From Paracoccaceae bacterium (GTDB taxonomy: Bacteria; Pseudomonadota; Alphaproteobacteria; Rhodobacterales; Rhodobacteraceae), in NCBI GenBank assembly GCA_024742455.1, contig JANSYL010000007.1, positions 62,001 through 126,000 on the forward strand: a stretch of DNA of 64,000 bases, in the 5' to 3' direction. Position 1 is the first letter of the stretch. Every line of letters starts with the position of its first letter. Below, piece by piece: positions 51,838 to 60,960 of this stretch. The translations under genes were made by a program, and so were the position numbers. The notes under the pieces were generated by a model, which made no database searches, was not told the origin of the DNA, and saw nothing but the letters and a program-made list of their open reading frames with translations.

Positions 51838-52818
51838 ATGCGAGATATCAACAAGATGGAGCTGCATCTTCATCTTGAAGGCGCGGCCCCGCCCGCCTTT
51901 ATCCGCCGCCTCGCGGCAGAACAGTCGACCGACCTGTCCGGCATCTTCGCCGAGGATGGAGGCTACGCCTTTTCCGGGTTCAACCATTTCCTGACGGTCT
52001 ACGAGGCCGCGACCAGCGTTCTGAAAACGCCCGAGCATTTTGCCCGCCTGACCCGCGCGGTTCTGGAGGAGAGCGCCAGCCACGGCGTGATCTATACCGA
52101 GGCCTTCCTGAGTCCCGATTTCTGCGGCGGCGGCGATGTGGCGGCGTGGCGCGACTACCTCGCCGCGATCGAGGAGGCCGCGCAGGCGGCCGAGCGGGAT
52201 TTCGGCATCGTGATGCGCGGCATCGTCACCTGTATCCGTCATTTCGGCCCCGACCGTGCCAGACCCGCAGCGATCTGCGCCGCCGAAACCCATGGCGATT
52301 TCCTGCGCGGTTTCGGCATCGCGGGCGATGAAATGATGGGCCGCCCGCGCGATTTTCTCTGGGCTTTCGACTGCGCGCGCGAGGCGGGCCTGCACCTGAC
52401 CGCCCATGCCGGGGAATGGGGCGGCGCGCGGTCGGTCCGGGAGGCGGTGGAGGATTTGCGCGTAAGCCGCATCGGGCACGGGGTGCATGCCGTCGATGAT
52501 CCTGCGCTGGTGGAGACGCTGGCCGAACTGGGCGTCGTGCTGGAGGTCTGCCCGGGCTCGAACGTGGCGCTGGGTGTTTACCCGCGCTGGCCCGCGCATC
52601 CCATCGTCCGGCTGCGTGATGCGGGCGTGAAGGTGACGGTCTCCACCGATGACCCGCCCTTCTTTCGCACCACCATGACCGCCGAATACGAAAACCTGAA
52701 CCGCAGCTTCGGCTGGGACGAGACCGATTTCGCCGCCCTTGCCGAGACCGCGCTCGAGGCGGCATTCTGCGACGACGCCACACGCCAGGCCCTGGCCAAG
52801 AGACTGAAAGAGACATGA
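51838..52818 (+). CDS. add: Adenosine deaminase
   Basis: 326 aa. The metal-dependent deaminase motifs are complete: [15 protein letters not shown] (HxH), [13 protein letters not shown] with the catalytic Glu/His environment, [12 protein letters not shown] and STDDPPFF. It converts adenosine to inosine. Adenine deaminase of the same fold is the alternative, but the setting among nucleoside genes favours adenosine. The stop overlaps the upp start by four bases. Confidence 0.9.
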   Translation: MRDINKMELHLHLEGAAPPAFIRRLAAEQSTDLSGIFAEDGGYAFSGFNHFLTVYEAATSVLKTPEHFARLTRAVLEESASHGVIYTEAFLSPDFCGGGDVAAWRDYLAAIEEAAQAAERDFGIVMRGIVTCIRHFGPDRARPAAICAAETHGDFLRGFGIAGDEMMGRPRDFLWAFDCAREAGLHLTAHAGEWGGARSVREAVEDLRVSRIGHGVHAVDDPALVETLAELGVVLEVCPGSNVALGVYPRWPAHPIVRLRDAGVKVTVSTDDPPFFRTTMTAEYENLNRSFGWDETDFAALAETALEAAFCDDATRQALAKRLKET

Positions 52819-53447
52819 CCGAGCATTTGACAATCGTCGATCACCCGCTGGTGCAACACAAGCTGTCGCTGATGCGTGACAAGGAAACCTCGACCAAATC
52901 CTTCCGCCAGCTTCTGCGCGAGATCAGCCACCTTCTGGCCTATGAGGTCACACGCAACCTGCCGATGACGACCACGCGCATCGAAACCCCGCTGGAGCCG
53001 ATGGCCGCCCCGGTGATCGAGGGAAAGAAGCTGGCGCTGGTGTCGATCCTCAGGGCGGGCAACGGGTTGCTGGACGGTATCCTCGATCTGGTGCCGGCGG
53101 CGCGGGTGGGGTTTGTCGGGCTCTACCGTGACCCCGAGACGCTGCAGCCGGTGCAATATTACTTCAAGGTGCCGCCCAGTCTTGAGGATCGTCTGACCAT
53201 CGTGGTCGACCCGATGCTGGCCACCGGCAATTCCTCGGTTGCGGCCATCGATCTGCTAAAACAGGCCGGGGCCAACAACCTGCGCTTCATGTGTCTGCTG
53301 GCCGCGCCGGAAGGCGTGGCCCGGATGCGCGAAGCACACCCGGATGTGCCCATCGTCACCGCCGCCGTTGACAGCCATCTGAACGATCACGGCTATATCG
53401 TGCCGGGGCTCGGCGATGCGGGCGACCGGATGTATGGCACAAAATAA
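52815..53447 (+). CDS. upp: Uracil phosphoribosyltransferase
   Basis: 210 aa. Signatures are [35 protein letters not shown], the PRPP-binding loop [20 protein letters not shown] and [18 protein letters not shown]. It makes UMP from uracil and PRPP. It closes the operon cdd-deoA-deoB-add-upp, whose joint task is to recover bases and pentose phosphates from nucleosides. A strong hairpin follows 20 bp after the stop. Confidence 0.97.
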   Translation: MTEHLTIVDHPLVQHKLSLMRDKETSTKSFRQLLREISHLLAYEVTRNLPMTTTRIETPLEPMAAPVIEGKKLALVSILRAGNGLLDGILDLVPAARVGFVGLYRDPETLQPVQYYFKVPPSLEDRLTIVVDPMLATGNSSVAAIDLLKQAGANNLRFMCLLAAPEGVARMREAHPDVPIVTAAVDSHLNDHGYIVPGLGDAGDRMYGTK

Positions 53448-53467
53448 CCCGTGATTGCGCTTTGACT

Positions 53468-53512
53468 CCCCCCATGGCTTGCGTCAGGGTGAAAGGGCGC
53501 AGCCATGGGGGG
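53468..53512 (+). terminator. Strong hairpin between upp and the SPOR gene, overlapping its ribosome binding site
   Basis: CCCCCCATGGCT (53468-53479) and AGCCATGGGGGG (53501-53512) are perfect 12-bp inverted arms around a 21-nt loop. The 3' arm is the G-run that would be the Shine-Dalgarno of the SPOR gene, whose ATG is at 53518. Only TTT follows, so it is a poor intrinsic terminator by T-run. It could end the salvage operon, mask the ribosome binding site, or both. Confidence 0.6.
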
Positions 53513-53517
53513 TTTGC

Positions 53518-54621
53518 ATGACGACAAAGGCCAATGCGACAATGCGGGCCGCGGTTTCTGCCGCCCTTGTCCTTGTTCTGGGCACCGGCGCGGGCCTTGC
53601 CCAGGGGGTGCCGGCCGAAACGCCGCCGCCCAGCTACACCGCCGATCAGTATGTCGACAGCGCCGGGTGTATTTTCGTGCGTGCGGGTGTCGGCGGGAAC
53701 GTGACCTGGGTGCCGCGCGTAGGTCGTGACCGCCAGCAGCTCTGCGGTTTCCGACCGACGCTGGGGGGCACGACGACGACGCTGGCCGCGGCGCCCGACG
53801 AGAATGTGACGATCATCGGCGCGCCCCCCGCGGCGAGCCAGGCCACCGCAAGCGCGACAACGACCACCGCCACCACGACGGCGCGCACCACGGCCGTGCG
53901 CCCGGCGGCTGCCGCAACAGCGACCGCGACCGCCACCACGACAACCCGCCCGCCTGCTGCCGCGCCCACCGCGCCGCAGCCGGTGACCCGGCCCGGCGGC
54001 GTGGCCCGATGCCCCGGGATGACCGGGCTGACCGGGCAGTACCTGTTCGGCCGCTGTGGCCCGCAGGCCGTGCATCCCGGCGATGCGGCGCGCGGCATCG
54101 TGCGGCCCGGCCCGTCGATGAACGGTGCCTCGCTTGGCCGCCCGGTGGTGCCCGAAGGGTTCCGCCCGGCCTTTGACGATGGCCGCCTCAACCCGCTGCG
54201 CGGCCCCCGCACGGCGGCGGGCGATGCCCAGATGGCGCAGGTCTGGACCGACCAGTTGCCGCGCCGTCTGGTGAGCGACGTGGCGCCCGGGTCTGCGTCC
54301 CGGGGCGCGCCACAACCGGTCACCCGCGCCCGGGCACCGCTGCCCCAGGCGCTGGCCTCGGACGCCGCAGTCGCCCGCGTCGAGATCCCCGCCAATCATC
54401 GCAACATCCTGGCCGGAACCTATGCCGACCGGGCCGCCGCAGATCGTGCGCTGGCGCAGCTTTCTGCCGCCGGTCAGCCAACGCGGCTGGGCGTGATCGC
54501 GCGGGAGACGGGACAGGTTTACGCGGTCGTTGCGGGCCCTTACCCATCGATCGAGGCGCTGGTTGCGGGCTACCGCGCGACCCGGTCGGCAGGGTTCGCG
54601 GGCGCCGTCACCCGGCGCTGA
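53518..54621 (+). CDS. SPOR-domain exported protein
   Basis: 367 aa from [21 protein letters not shown] signal peptide ends near AGLAQG. Residues about 100-170 are a low-complexity Thr/Ala/Pro linker ([25 protein letters not shown]). The C-terminal 75 residues form a SPOR domain ([37 protein letters not shown]), which binds denuded peptidoglycan at the division septum. The middle part has paired cysteines (RCPGM, FGRCGPQ). It probably acts in envelope or division maintenance. The start is set by the G-run of the preceding hairpin. Confidence 0.85.
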   Translation: MTTKANATMRAAVSAALVLVLGTGAGLAQGVPAETPPPSYTADQYVDSAGCIFVRAGVGGNVTWVPRVGRDRQQLCGFRPTLGGTTTTLAAAPDENVTIIGAPPAASQATASATTTTATTTARTTAVRPAAAATATATATTTTRPPAAAPTAPQPVTRPGGVARCPGMTGLTGQYLFGRCGPQAVHPGDAARGIVRPGPSMNGASLGRPVVPEGFRPAFDDGRLNPLRGPRTAAGDAQMAQVWTDQLPRRLVSDVAPGSASRGAPQPVTRARAPLPQALASDAAVARVEIPANHRNILAGTYADRAAADRALAQLSAAGQPTRLGVIARETGQVYAVVAGPYPSIEALVAGYRATRSAGFAGAVTRR

Positions 54622-54631
54622 CCCACCCGTT

Positions 54632-55648
54632 CTAGCGCATGCAGATATCCTGCAGCGCGACCCAATCCGCATCGCTGATCAGCCTGCGGGGCGTGCGCCC
54701 GCGCATCGGGTCGGCCTCGATCAGGCCGATCACGGATTCACCGCTGATGTCGCGCGCGTAGGCATAGGGCGTGCTGGCAAGACCTGCCGCCGCGAAGCGG
54801 GGCAGCAGCGCGTCATCGGCGACCATCGGGCGGGGGCGCCCGAGCAGGGTGGCGGCATGGGCATGCAGCACGTCTTCGGCCAGGCTGCCCTGGGTCATCA
54901 GCCTGAGCGTGGCGAGAATGCCCGCGTCCCGCATCAGGGTCAGCATCGGGTCGGCCCGGGCCTGTCGGACATCTTCGGCCAGAAGATACCCGGCCAGCAC
55001 CTCGGGCGTTTCGTGATGTTCCACCAGCCCTGCATCAGCCACCAGAATGCCGCCGGGCAGCGTCAGCGTTGCCGGCACGGTGTCGCGCAGGATCACCAGC
55101 CGGGGCGGTGCGTCGGGAAACACCTCCGCCGCCAGCCTGTCGCGCGCGGGTGCGCCGATAGGGGTGGTGCAGGCGGGGCCGGCCAGTTGCGTGATCTCGT
55201 CCAGAAGCGCCCGGCCGATCTGTGCGCGGCTGGCCTCGGGCAGCATCGCCACCGCCTGCCGGGTCAGCGCACCGGGCAGCCAGAACACCGCCAGCCCGAG
55301 CGCAAGCAGGCTGAAGACCGCAAGCAGCGCCAGCCGCAGGCGGCCGGGATGGGGGCGGCGACGGTCGATGGCATGGCGCACCGTGTCGATGGCCGCAAGC
55401 ATGTCGCGATCAGCCAGTTCCAGCCGCTCGCCCGCCTCGGCGCCCGGCGCGTAGATGGCGGGCATCTGTCCGGGGTTCAGCCTGACGATGGCGGACAGCG
55501 ACCAATGGGCAAGCGCGGTGCCCGCGGACGTGGCGATGACAAGCGTCGCCTCGCCGAGCGCCACGACCACCTCGCGGCGCTGGCCGTCGGGGCCGTCGCG
55601 CCAGAGGCCCGAGGCCTCCAGCCTGTGATATCGCGAGAGCGCGGTCAT
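54632..55648 (-). CDS. Membrane protein with a degenerate M48 peptidase-like domain
   Basis: 338 aa. The first ~95 residues are a soluble Rossmann-free beta region, then one hydrophobic span at about 105-128 (LRLALLAVFSLLALGLAVFW). The C-terminal half matches an M48 metalloprotease pattern: LPGGILVADAGLVEHHETPE and VLAGYLLAEDVRQAR. In active M48 enzymes this last segment carries HExxH; here it reads AEDVR, so both zinc histidines are lost while Glu remains. It is convergent with the SPOR gene. A non-catalytic chaperone or scaffold role is possible. Confidence 0.7.
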   Translation of the reverse strand: MTALSRYHRLEASGLWRDGPDGQRREVVVALGEATLVIATSAGTALAHWSLSAIVRLNPGQMPAIYAPGAEAGERLELADRDMLAAIDTVRHAIDRRRPHPGRLRLALLAVFSLLALGLAVFWLPGALTRQAVAMLPEASRAQIGRALLDEITQLAGPACTTPIGAPARDRLAAEVFPDAPPRLVILRDTVPATLTLPGGILVADAGLVEHHETPEVLAGYLLAEDVRQARADPMLTLMRDAGILATLRLMTQGSLAEDVLHAHAATLLGRPRPMVADDALLPRFAAAGLASTPYAYARDISGESVIGLIEADPMRGRTPRRLISDADWVALQDICMR

Positions 55649-55730
55649 CGCGGTGCCTGCCCGTTTATTCTTGGGCGCAGTCTACGCGGTCAGCGCGGTT
55701 CGGACAATATCGGCGCCGGGGCCCGCCGGT

Positions 55731-57365
55731 TCAGAGATCGGCGGCCAGTTTCCGCAGCTCGAATTTCTGGATCTTGCCGGTCGAGGTTTTCGGAAGCTCC
55801 TGGAACACCACCTTTTTCGGGGTCTTGAACCCGGCCAGCCGCTGGCGGGCAAAGGCGATCAACTCGTCCTCGGCCACGCTGTGACCTTCCTTCAGTTCGA
55901 CGAAGGCGCAGGGCACCTCGCCCCATTTGTCATCCGGCTTGGCGACCACGGCACACAGCAGCACATCGGGGTGATGCATCAGCGCGCCCTCGACCTCGAC
56001 GGATGACACGTTTTCGCCGCCCGAGATGATGATGTCCTTCGCCCGGTCGGCGATCTGGACATACGTGTCGGGGTGCTGCACGGCGATATCGCCGGTGTGG
56101 AAATACCCGCCACGGAAGGCTTCGTTCGTGGCGCGCGGGTTCTTGTAATACCCCTTCATCGTGGAATTGCCGCGCATCATGATTTCGCCCAGCGCCGCGC
56201 CATCCATCGGGACCTGTTCCATCGTTTCGGGATCCATCACGGTGATGTGGTCCATGTTCGGGAAGGCCACCCCCTGCCGCGCCTTGATCGCTGCGCGATC
56301 TTCACCCGTGACATCGGCCCAGCGCGCATCCTGCCAGGTGCATTCGGTGGCCGGGCCATAGACCTCGGTCAGCCCGTAAACCTGGGTGACGTGAAAGCCC
56401 ATCGTCTCGATGGCGGCCAGCGTCGCGGCGGCGGGCGGAGCGCCTGCGGTGAAGACCTCGACCATGTGGTCGAAATCGCGACGCTCCCCGGGTTTGGCAT
56501 TGACGATCATGTTCAGCACGATGGGTGCGCCGCCGAAATGGGTGACGCCTTCATCGGCGATGGCATCGTAGATCGCTTTCGCGGTGATATCGCGGCAGCA
56601 CACGGTCGTGCCGCCCATCACCGGCATCGTCCAGACATGGCACCAGTTGTTGCAGTGGAACAGCGGCACGATGGTCAGATAGGTCGGAAACAGCGTCATC
56701 CGCCAGGTGATCGGCGTGCCCATCGTGATCAGGTAGGCCCCCCGGTGATGGTAGACGACGCCCTTGGGCCGCCCCGTGGTGCCGGAGGTGTAGTTCAGCG
56801 CCAGGCTTTCCCATTCATCGACGGGCATGATCCAGTCGAAATCGGCATCGCCCTCGGAGATCAGCGCCTCATAGGTCAGGTGGCGGCCCGAGGCGTGATA
56901 TCCCGCTTCTTCATCCGGAACCTCGACGATCAGGGGCAGGTCCTCGGCCTCCATCTCCTTCAGCGCGGCTTCGACGACTCCCAGGAACTGGGTGTCGACC
57001 AGAACCACCTTGGCCTCGCCATGATCGAGGATGTAGGAGATCGTGCCGATATCCAGCCGGATGTTGATCGCGTTGAGCACCGCACCGCAGGCGGGCACGG
57101 CCCAATGCGCCTCGACCGCAGGGGCGGTGTTGGGCAGCACGGCCGCGACCACATCGCCCGGATCGACGCCGCGCGCGGCAAGGGCAGAGGCCAGCCGGGT
57201 GACCCGGGTGAACATCTCGGCATAGGTCCATCGCTGGCTGCGGTCGACCAGCGCTGTGCGGTCGGGAAACACGGACCTGGCGCGGATCAGGTGGCTGAGC
57301 GGGGTCAGCGGCACATGGTTGGCCGCCCGCTTTTCCAGCCCGGTTTCGTCCTTCATCCAGCCCAT
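55731..57365 (-). CDS. AMP-forming acyl-CoA synthetase (medium-chain/DmdB-like)
   Basis: 544 aa from MGWMKDETGLEKRAANHVPL with GGGAGGG upstream. ANL motifs are present: YTSGTTGRPKGVVYHHRGAY, QVYGLTEVYGP, GYFHTGDIAV, DRAKDIIISGGENVSSVEVE and the catalytic Lys in LPKTSTGKIQKFELR. It activates a carboxylic acid to its CoA thioester. The sequence is like the enzymes annotated as acyl-CoA or 3-methylmercaptopropionyl-CoA ligase (DmdB) in Roseobacters. The other dmd genes are not beside it, so the substrate stays open. Confidence 0.9.
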   Translation of the reverse strand: MGWMKDETGLEKRAANHVPLTPLSHLIRARSVFPDRTALVDRSQRWTYAEMFTRVTRLASALAARGVDPGDVVAAVLPNTAPAVEAHWAVPACGAVLNAINIRLDIGTISYILDHGEAKVVLVDTQFLGVVEAALKEMEAEDLPLIVEVPDEEAGYHASGRHLTYEALISEGDADFDWIMPVDEWESLALNYTSGTTGRPKGVVYHHRGAYLITMGTPITWRMTLFPTYLTIVPLFHCNNWCHVWTMPVMGGTTVCCRDITAKAIYDAIADEGVTHFGGAPIVLNMIVNAKPGERRDFDHMVEVFTAGAPPAAATLAAIETMGFHVTQVYGLTEVYGPATECTWQDARWADVTGEDRAAIKARQGVAFPNMDHITVMDPETMEQVPMDGAALGEIMMRGNSTMKGYYKNPRATNEAFRGGYFHTGDIAVQHPDTYVQIADRAKDIIISGGENVSSVEVEGALMHHPDVLLCAVVAKPDDKWGEVPCAFVELKEGHSVAEDELIAFARQRLAGFKTPKKVVFQELPKTSTGKIQKFELRKLAADL

Positions 57366-57433
57366 CGCACCCTCCCGCACGGCGACACATTATTGCGTGA
57401 GTGATGGCGTATGCGACAAGAAAAGGAAAGGGC

Positions 57434-57476
57434 CGCCTGGGGCCCTGGGGTCAATCTATCCGCAAGGCCCCAGGCG
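57434..57476 (-). terminator. Hairpin with 11-bp perfect stem upstream of the acyl-CoA synthetase
   Basis: CGCCTGGGGCC (57434-57444) and GGCCCCAGGCG (57466-57476) form a perfect stem around a 21-nt loop. On the minus strand the stem is followed by GCCCTTTCCTTTTCTT, so it may end transcripts from the PNPOx-fold gene before the acyl-CoA synthetase start at 57365. It may also act in the leader of that gene. Confidence 0.45.
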
Positions 57477-57590
57477 ACAGGCGCGGCATCTGGGGACACG
57501 GCCGCGCCATTGGGGGACAGCAATGTCACGTGCGGAGGTGCGGGTTCCGTCGCAGATTCTTTGCATGAAGCGACAGGCCCGGGGCGGCGC

Positions 57591-57633
57591 CGAAAAACGC
57601 GCGATTTTCGGACCGTTTTTCGCGCGAAAAACG
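57591..57633 (-). terminator. Tandem hairpins including a 20-bp perfect palindrome
   Basis: CGTTTTTCGCGCGAAAAACG (57614-57633) is a perfect 20-bp palindrome. Next to it, CGAAAAACGCGCGATTTTCG (57591-57610) is nearly palindromic and repeats the same elements. They lie 41-83 bp beyond the stop of the PNPOx-fold gene on the minus strand, the right place for a transcription terminator. A DNA-binding-protein site is possible. Between these hairpins and 57365 the gap (57366-57673, 308 bp) has no credible gene. Confidence 0.5.
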
Positions 57634-57673
57634 TCTCGCTGAGGGTGTAAACCCGACCGGCCAGGCGGCACCG

Positions 57674-58306
57674 TTACTCGTCGTAGAGACGAAATTTCAG
57701 ATTGTCCTCGGTGAGGCGCTCGACCTCCTCCAGCGGGGTGTCGAGGTTGCCATGGTCCTTCAGGGCGCGGCCATAAGTGGGCAACCCGTCGATCGGCAGG
57801 GCCTTATCGGGTTCCCACAGTTTCGACCGGATCACCGCCTTGCCGCAGTGGTAGAAGGCTTCTTCGACATGCACGACGATGGCGAAATCGGGGGTCTTGC
57901 CCTCCACCGCCCTGCTGGCGCGCAGATCGGCGTCGCGCACCACGGTGGCGCGTCCGCTGACGCGAACGACCTCCAGCCGGTTCGGGACCATGAACATCAG
58001 CCCGATCCGCCCGGTTTCGAAGATGTTGAGGAAACTGTCGAAGCGGTGGTTGCCGGGCCGGTCGGGGATGGCCAGCGTTTGCCGGTCCAGCACCTTCACG
58101 AAACCCGCCGGATCGCCCTTGGGCGAGATATCGACCGCTCCGGACGCGGAATAGGTGGCCATCGTCATGAAGGGGGAGCGTTCGATCCAGACGCGGATAT
58201 GGTCATCGATATGGTCGATGACCTTGCGCACCTGCCGCTCGATGGTGCCGGGGATGACGGCGCGCACCTCGGCCTCGGTCGTGACGATATCGGTGGGGTT
58301 GTACAT
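57674..58306 (-). CDS. Pyridoxamine 5'-phosphate oxidase-fold flavin protein
   Basis: 210 aa from MYNPTDIVTTEAEVRAVIPG; the longer frame to 58444 is rejected. The split-barrel FMN fold is visible in SPFMTMATYSASGAVDISPK, GDPAGFVKVLDRQTLAIPD, RIGLMFMVPNRLEVVRVSG and the C-terminal FYHCGKAVIRSKLW. It is like the MSMEG_1061-type PPOX family, whose members reduce or bind small molecules with FMN or F420. No partner gene is adjacent. The reaction is unknown. Confidence 0.85.
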   Translation of the reverse strand: MYNPTDIVTTEAEVRAVIPGTIERQVRKVIDHIDDHIRVWIERSPFMTMATYSASGAVDISPKGDPAGFVKVLDRQTLAIPDRPGNHRFDSFLNIFETGRIGLMFMVPNRLEVVRVSGRATVVRDADLRASRAVEGKTPDFAIVVHVEEAFYHCGKAVIRSKLWEPDKALPIDGLPTYGRALKDHGNLDTPLEEVERLTEDNLKFRLYDE

Positions 58307-58683
58307 GGCCGGGGGCCTTTTTGCGGGGGTGCGGTTTGGCGTTCCGGGCAGCGTAGGGGGAACGGTGCGGCGCTGTCCAATGGAAGCCGAGGGTTGAGGT
58401 GTACCAAGGGCTATGCAGCGAAGGTCCGGATTGAGCCCAAACAAGACCTCTATTCAGCGCGCAATTAGACCGGATTCAAGCCGAAGGCGCCGGTCGAGCG
58501 ACGGCCCGTCCCGGCGGGCTGGCGCTTGGGCAAGCTCGTGCCTCGATCATTCGGAGCAATGGCCTGGCCGGGATAAAGCGCCCCGAAGACCCGTGGCAGC
58601 GCCACCCCACGGGCGGTCGCGCGACCGGCTCGTGTTGCGCCGGGGAGCGAAAGGTCGCTCCGTCCCGCGAAGATGCTATTCGA
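58307..58683. other. Gene-free interval with strong hairpins, possible plus-strand small RNA
   Basis: No coding frame here looks real; the open minus frames read through low-complexity Arg-rich translations. Several stable hairpins occur on the plus strand: CCCGTGG/CCACGGG with a 10-nt loop (near 58585-58609), GGAGCGA/TCGCTCC with an AAGG loop (near 58644-58661) and GCCCG/CGGGC (near 58506). They end in the intrinsic terminator at 58684-58717. That arrangement is what a free-standing small RNA would look like. No known RNA family is recognised, and no convincing promoter is seen. Confidence 0.35.
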
Positions 58684-58717
58684 CGCCCCGCACAGCGCGG
58701 GGCGTTTTCCGTTTTTT
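58684..58717 (+). terminator. Rho-independent terminator on the plus strand
   Basis: CGCCCCGC (58684-58691), loop ACAGC, and GCGGGGCG (58697-58704) make an 8-bp GC stem followed by TTTTCCGTTTTTT (58705-58717). The T-tract is on the plus strand, yet both flanking genes are on the minus strand and no plus-strand gene lies within 5 kb upstream. Read on the minus strand the stem is not followed by a T-tract. It therefore either terminates an unannotated plus-strand transcript or shields fadJ from antisense transcription. Confidence 0.8.
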
Positions 58718-58726
58718 CCTGATCGC

Positions 58727-60931
58727 TCAGGCCGCCTTGCTGTCGACACCTTCGCCGAAGCGGCCGTAGAAGCTTTGACCTTTCTCCGCCATCTCGCGCA
58801 GGAGGGGCGGGCAGGTGAAGCGGGGGCCGTGGGCGTCGGTGAGGTCGTCACAACGGGCGGCGGCGTATTCGGCACCCAGGATGTCGAGCCAGGAGAACGG
58901 GCCACCGGACCAGGGCGCGAAGCCCCAGCCAAGGATCGCGCCGACATCGCCTTCGCGGATGTCGGTCAGCACGCCTTCCTCCAGCGCGCGGACGGCCTCG
59001 AGTACCTGCGCAAAGAGCAGGCGGTGCTGCACCTCGACCAGCTCGGGCTGCGTATCGGCCATCGGGTAACGGTCGCCAAGACCCGCCCACAGACCCAGCC
59101 GCTTGCCCGCGTTGTCATAGGCGTAGAACCCGGCACCCGCCTTGCGGCCCAGGCGCCCTTCGCCTTCCATCCAGAAGATCAGCTCATCCGTGGCGTCATC
59201 ATAGCCTTCCGGATCGCCTGCCTTGGTCGCGCGGGCGATCTTGGCGCCCAGATCGATGGAGGTTTCATCGGTCAGCTGCAGGGGACCCAGCGGCATTCCC
59301 ACCAGTTTCGCGGCGTTTTCGATCAGGGCAGGGGCCACGCCTTCCTGCACCATCCGCACGCCTTCGTTTACGTAAGGCAGGATGCAGCGGTTGGCGTAAA
59401 AGAACCGCGCGTCGTTGACCACGATCGGGGTCTTGCGGATCTGGCGCACGAAATCCAGCGCCTTGGCCACGGCCCGGTCGCCGGTTTCGCGGCCCTTGAT
59501 GATTTCCACCAGCATCATCTTGTCGACGGGGCTGAAGAAATGGATGCCGATGAACTGGTCGGGCTTGTCGGTGGCCTTGGCCAGTTCGGTGATCGGCAGG
59601 GTAGAGGTGTTGGTGGCGAAGATGCAGTCGGCGGGGACATGCGCCAGCACCTTTTTCGTGACCTCGGCCTTGATGGCCGGGTCCTCGAACACTGCCTCGA
59701 CGATCAGGTCACAACCTGCCAGCGCGGCGTAATCGGTGCTGGCGGTTATGCGGTCCAGGACCTCGGTCTTCTTCTCCCCGCTCACCTTGCCGCGTTTCAT
59801 GCCCTTGTCCAGAAGCCCTTCGGAATAGGCTTTGCCCTTTTCCGCGGCCTCTTGGCTTTGGTCGATCAGCACCACTTCGATGCCCGCATTGGCCGAGACA
59901 TAGGCGATGCCCGCCCCCATCATGCCCGCGCCCAGGATGCCCACCTTCTTCACGGTCTGGTCGTCCACGGCGGGGCGGTTGGCGCCCTTTTCCAGCGCCT
60001 GCTTGTTGATGAAGAGCGACCGGATCATCGCCGAGGAGGACGGGTTCATCAGCACCTCGGTGAACCAGCGTGCCTCGATCGTCAGCGCGGTGTCGAAGGG
60101 CACCAGCGCGCCTTCGTAGACGGCAGACAGCAGCGCCTTGGCCGCCGGGTAGACACCCTTGGTGCGGCCGTTGATCATGGCGGACGCGCCGACAAAGGTC
60201 ATGAAACCCGCCGGGTGATAGGGCGCGCCGCCGGGCATTTTCCAACCCTTCAGGTCCCAGGGTTTGACGATGTCGGCGTCCTTGGCCGACAACACCCAAT
60301 CCTTCGCCGCCTGAAGCAACTCGTCGGGGGCAACCACCTCATCGACAAGCTGCGCCGATTTCGCGGCCTTGGGCTCCATCGTCTTGCCCTCGAGAAGGAC
60401 AGGGGCCGCGGCCATGGCGCCGACCATGCGGGAATAGCGCATCGTGCCGCCGCCACCCGGGAAGATCCCCACCAGGATTTCCGGCAGGCCGATCCTGGCC
60501 TTCGGATTGTCGGCCATGAACCGGCGGTGGCAGGCCAGCGCGATTTCCGTCCCGATCCCCATGCAGGTGCCGGTGATGGCGCAGGCCACGGGTTTGCCAC
60601 CCTTCAGGGTTTTCGGGTCCATCCCGGCGCGTTCCAGTTTGCGCAGGATGCGATGGCCGTTCATGGTGAAATCGAACAGGCCCTGAGCTGGGTTATCGCC
60701 GCTTTCCTCGCGGATCGAGGCCAGCGTGTTGAGGTCCATGCCCCCGGCGAAACTGTCCTTGCCCGAGGTGATGACGATGCCTTTCACGCTGTCATCGGCC
60801 AGCGCATCATCGATCATGCCGTCGATCAGGTCAAACGCTTCCCGGCTCAGCACGTTCATGCTTTTGCCCTTCACGTCCCAGGTGATCACGGCGACGCCAT
60901 CGGCGCCCTTTTCCATGGTGAAATCGGTCAT
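58727..60931 (-). CDS. fadJ: Bifunctional enoyl-CoA hydratase / 3-hydroxyacyl-CoA dehydrogenase
   Basis: 734 aa from MTDFTMEKGADGVAVITWDV with AGGAAGG upstream. The crotonase half (1 to about 250) has GKDSFAGGMDLNTL and LGLPE-type ARIGLPEILVGIFPGGGGT with two catalytic Glu. The dehydrogenase half (about 310-734) has GILGAGMMGAGIAYVSANAG for NAD and IGIHFFSPVDKMMLVEIIKG with the catalytic His. It carries out the middle two steps of beta-oxidation. It is last in the operon after fadA (29 bp). Confidence 0.95.
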   Translation of the reverse strand: MTDFTMEKGADGVAVITWDVKGKSMNVLSREAFDLIDGMIDDALADDSVKGIVITSGKDSFAGGMDLNTLASIREESGDNPAQGLFDFTMNGHRILRKLERAGMDPKTLKGGKPVACAITGTCMGIGTEIALACHRRFMADNPKARIGLPEILVGIFPGGGGTMRYSRMVGAMAAAPVLLEGKTMEPKAAKSAQLVDEVVAPDELLQAAKDWVLSAKDADIVKPWDLKGWKMPGGAPYHPAGFMTFVGASAMINGRTKGVYPAAKALLSAVYEGALVPFDTALTIEARWFTEVLMNPSSSAMIRSLFINKQALEKGANRPAVDDQTVKKVGILGAGMMGAGIAYVSANAGIEVVLIDQSQEAAEKGKAYSEGLLDKGMKRGKVSGEKKTEVLDRITASTDYAALAGCDLIVEAVFEDPAIKAEVTKKVLAHVPADCIFATNTSTLPITELAKATDKPDQFIGIHFFSPVDKMMLVEIIKGRETGDRAVAKALDFVRQIRKTPIVVNDARFFYANRCILPYVNEGVRMVQEGVAPALIENAAKLVGMPLGPLQLTDETSIDLGAKIARATKAGDPEGYDDATDELIFWMEGEGRLGRKAGAGFYAYDNAGKRLGLWAGLGDRYPMADTQPELVEVQHRLLFAQVLEAVRALEEGVLTDIREGDVGAILGWGFAPWSGGPFSWLDILGAEYAAARCDDLTDAHGPRFTCPPLLREMAEKGQSFYGRFGEGVDSKAA

Positions 60932-60960
60932 GGGGTCAAATCCTTCCTGAAGCCTGTGGC

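Noticed and set aside
53646-54395. Minus-strand frame opposite the SPOR gene
   Set aside because: It is rich in Ala, Val and Arg only because it mirrors the Thr/Ala linker of the SPOR protein; it shows no start signal and no motif.
57256-57642. Plus-strand frames of 79-128 codons before the PNPOx-fold gene
   Set aside because: Their composition is irregular and they cross two strong hairpins; no ribosome binding site or motif is seen.
58440-58717. 6S RNA, SRP RNA or RNase P RNA in the 58.4-58.7 kb gap
   Set aside because: The 5' and 3' ends do not pair as in 6S, and the conserved SRP tetraloop and RNase P core sequences are absent.
58465-58947. Minus-strand frame of 160 codons overlapping the end of fadJ
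   Set aside because: It overlaps fadJ in another frame, is Arg/Ser-rich, and its unique part covers hairpins and the plus-strand terminator rather than a recognisable domain.
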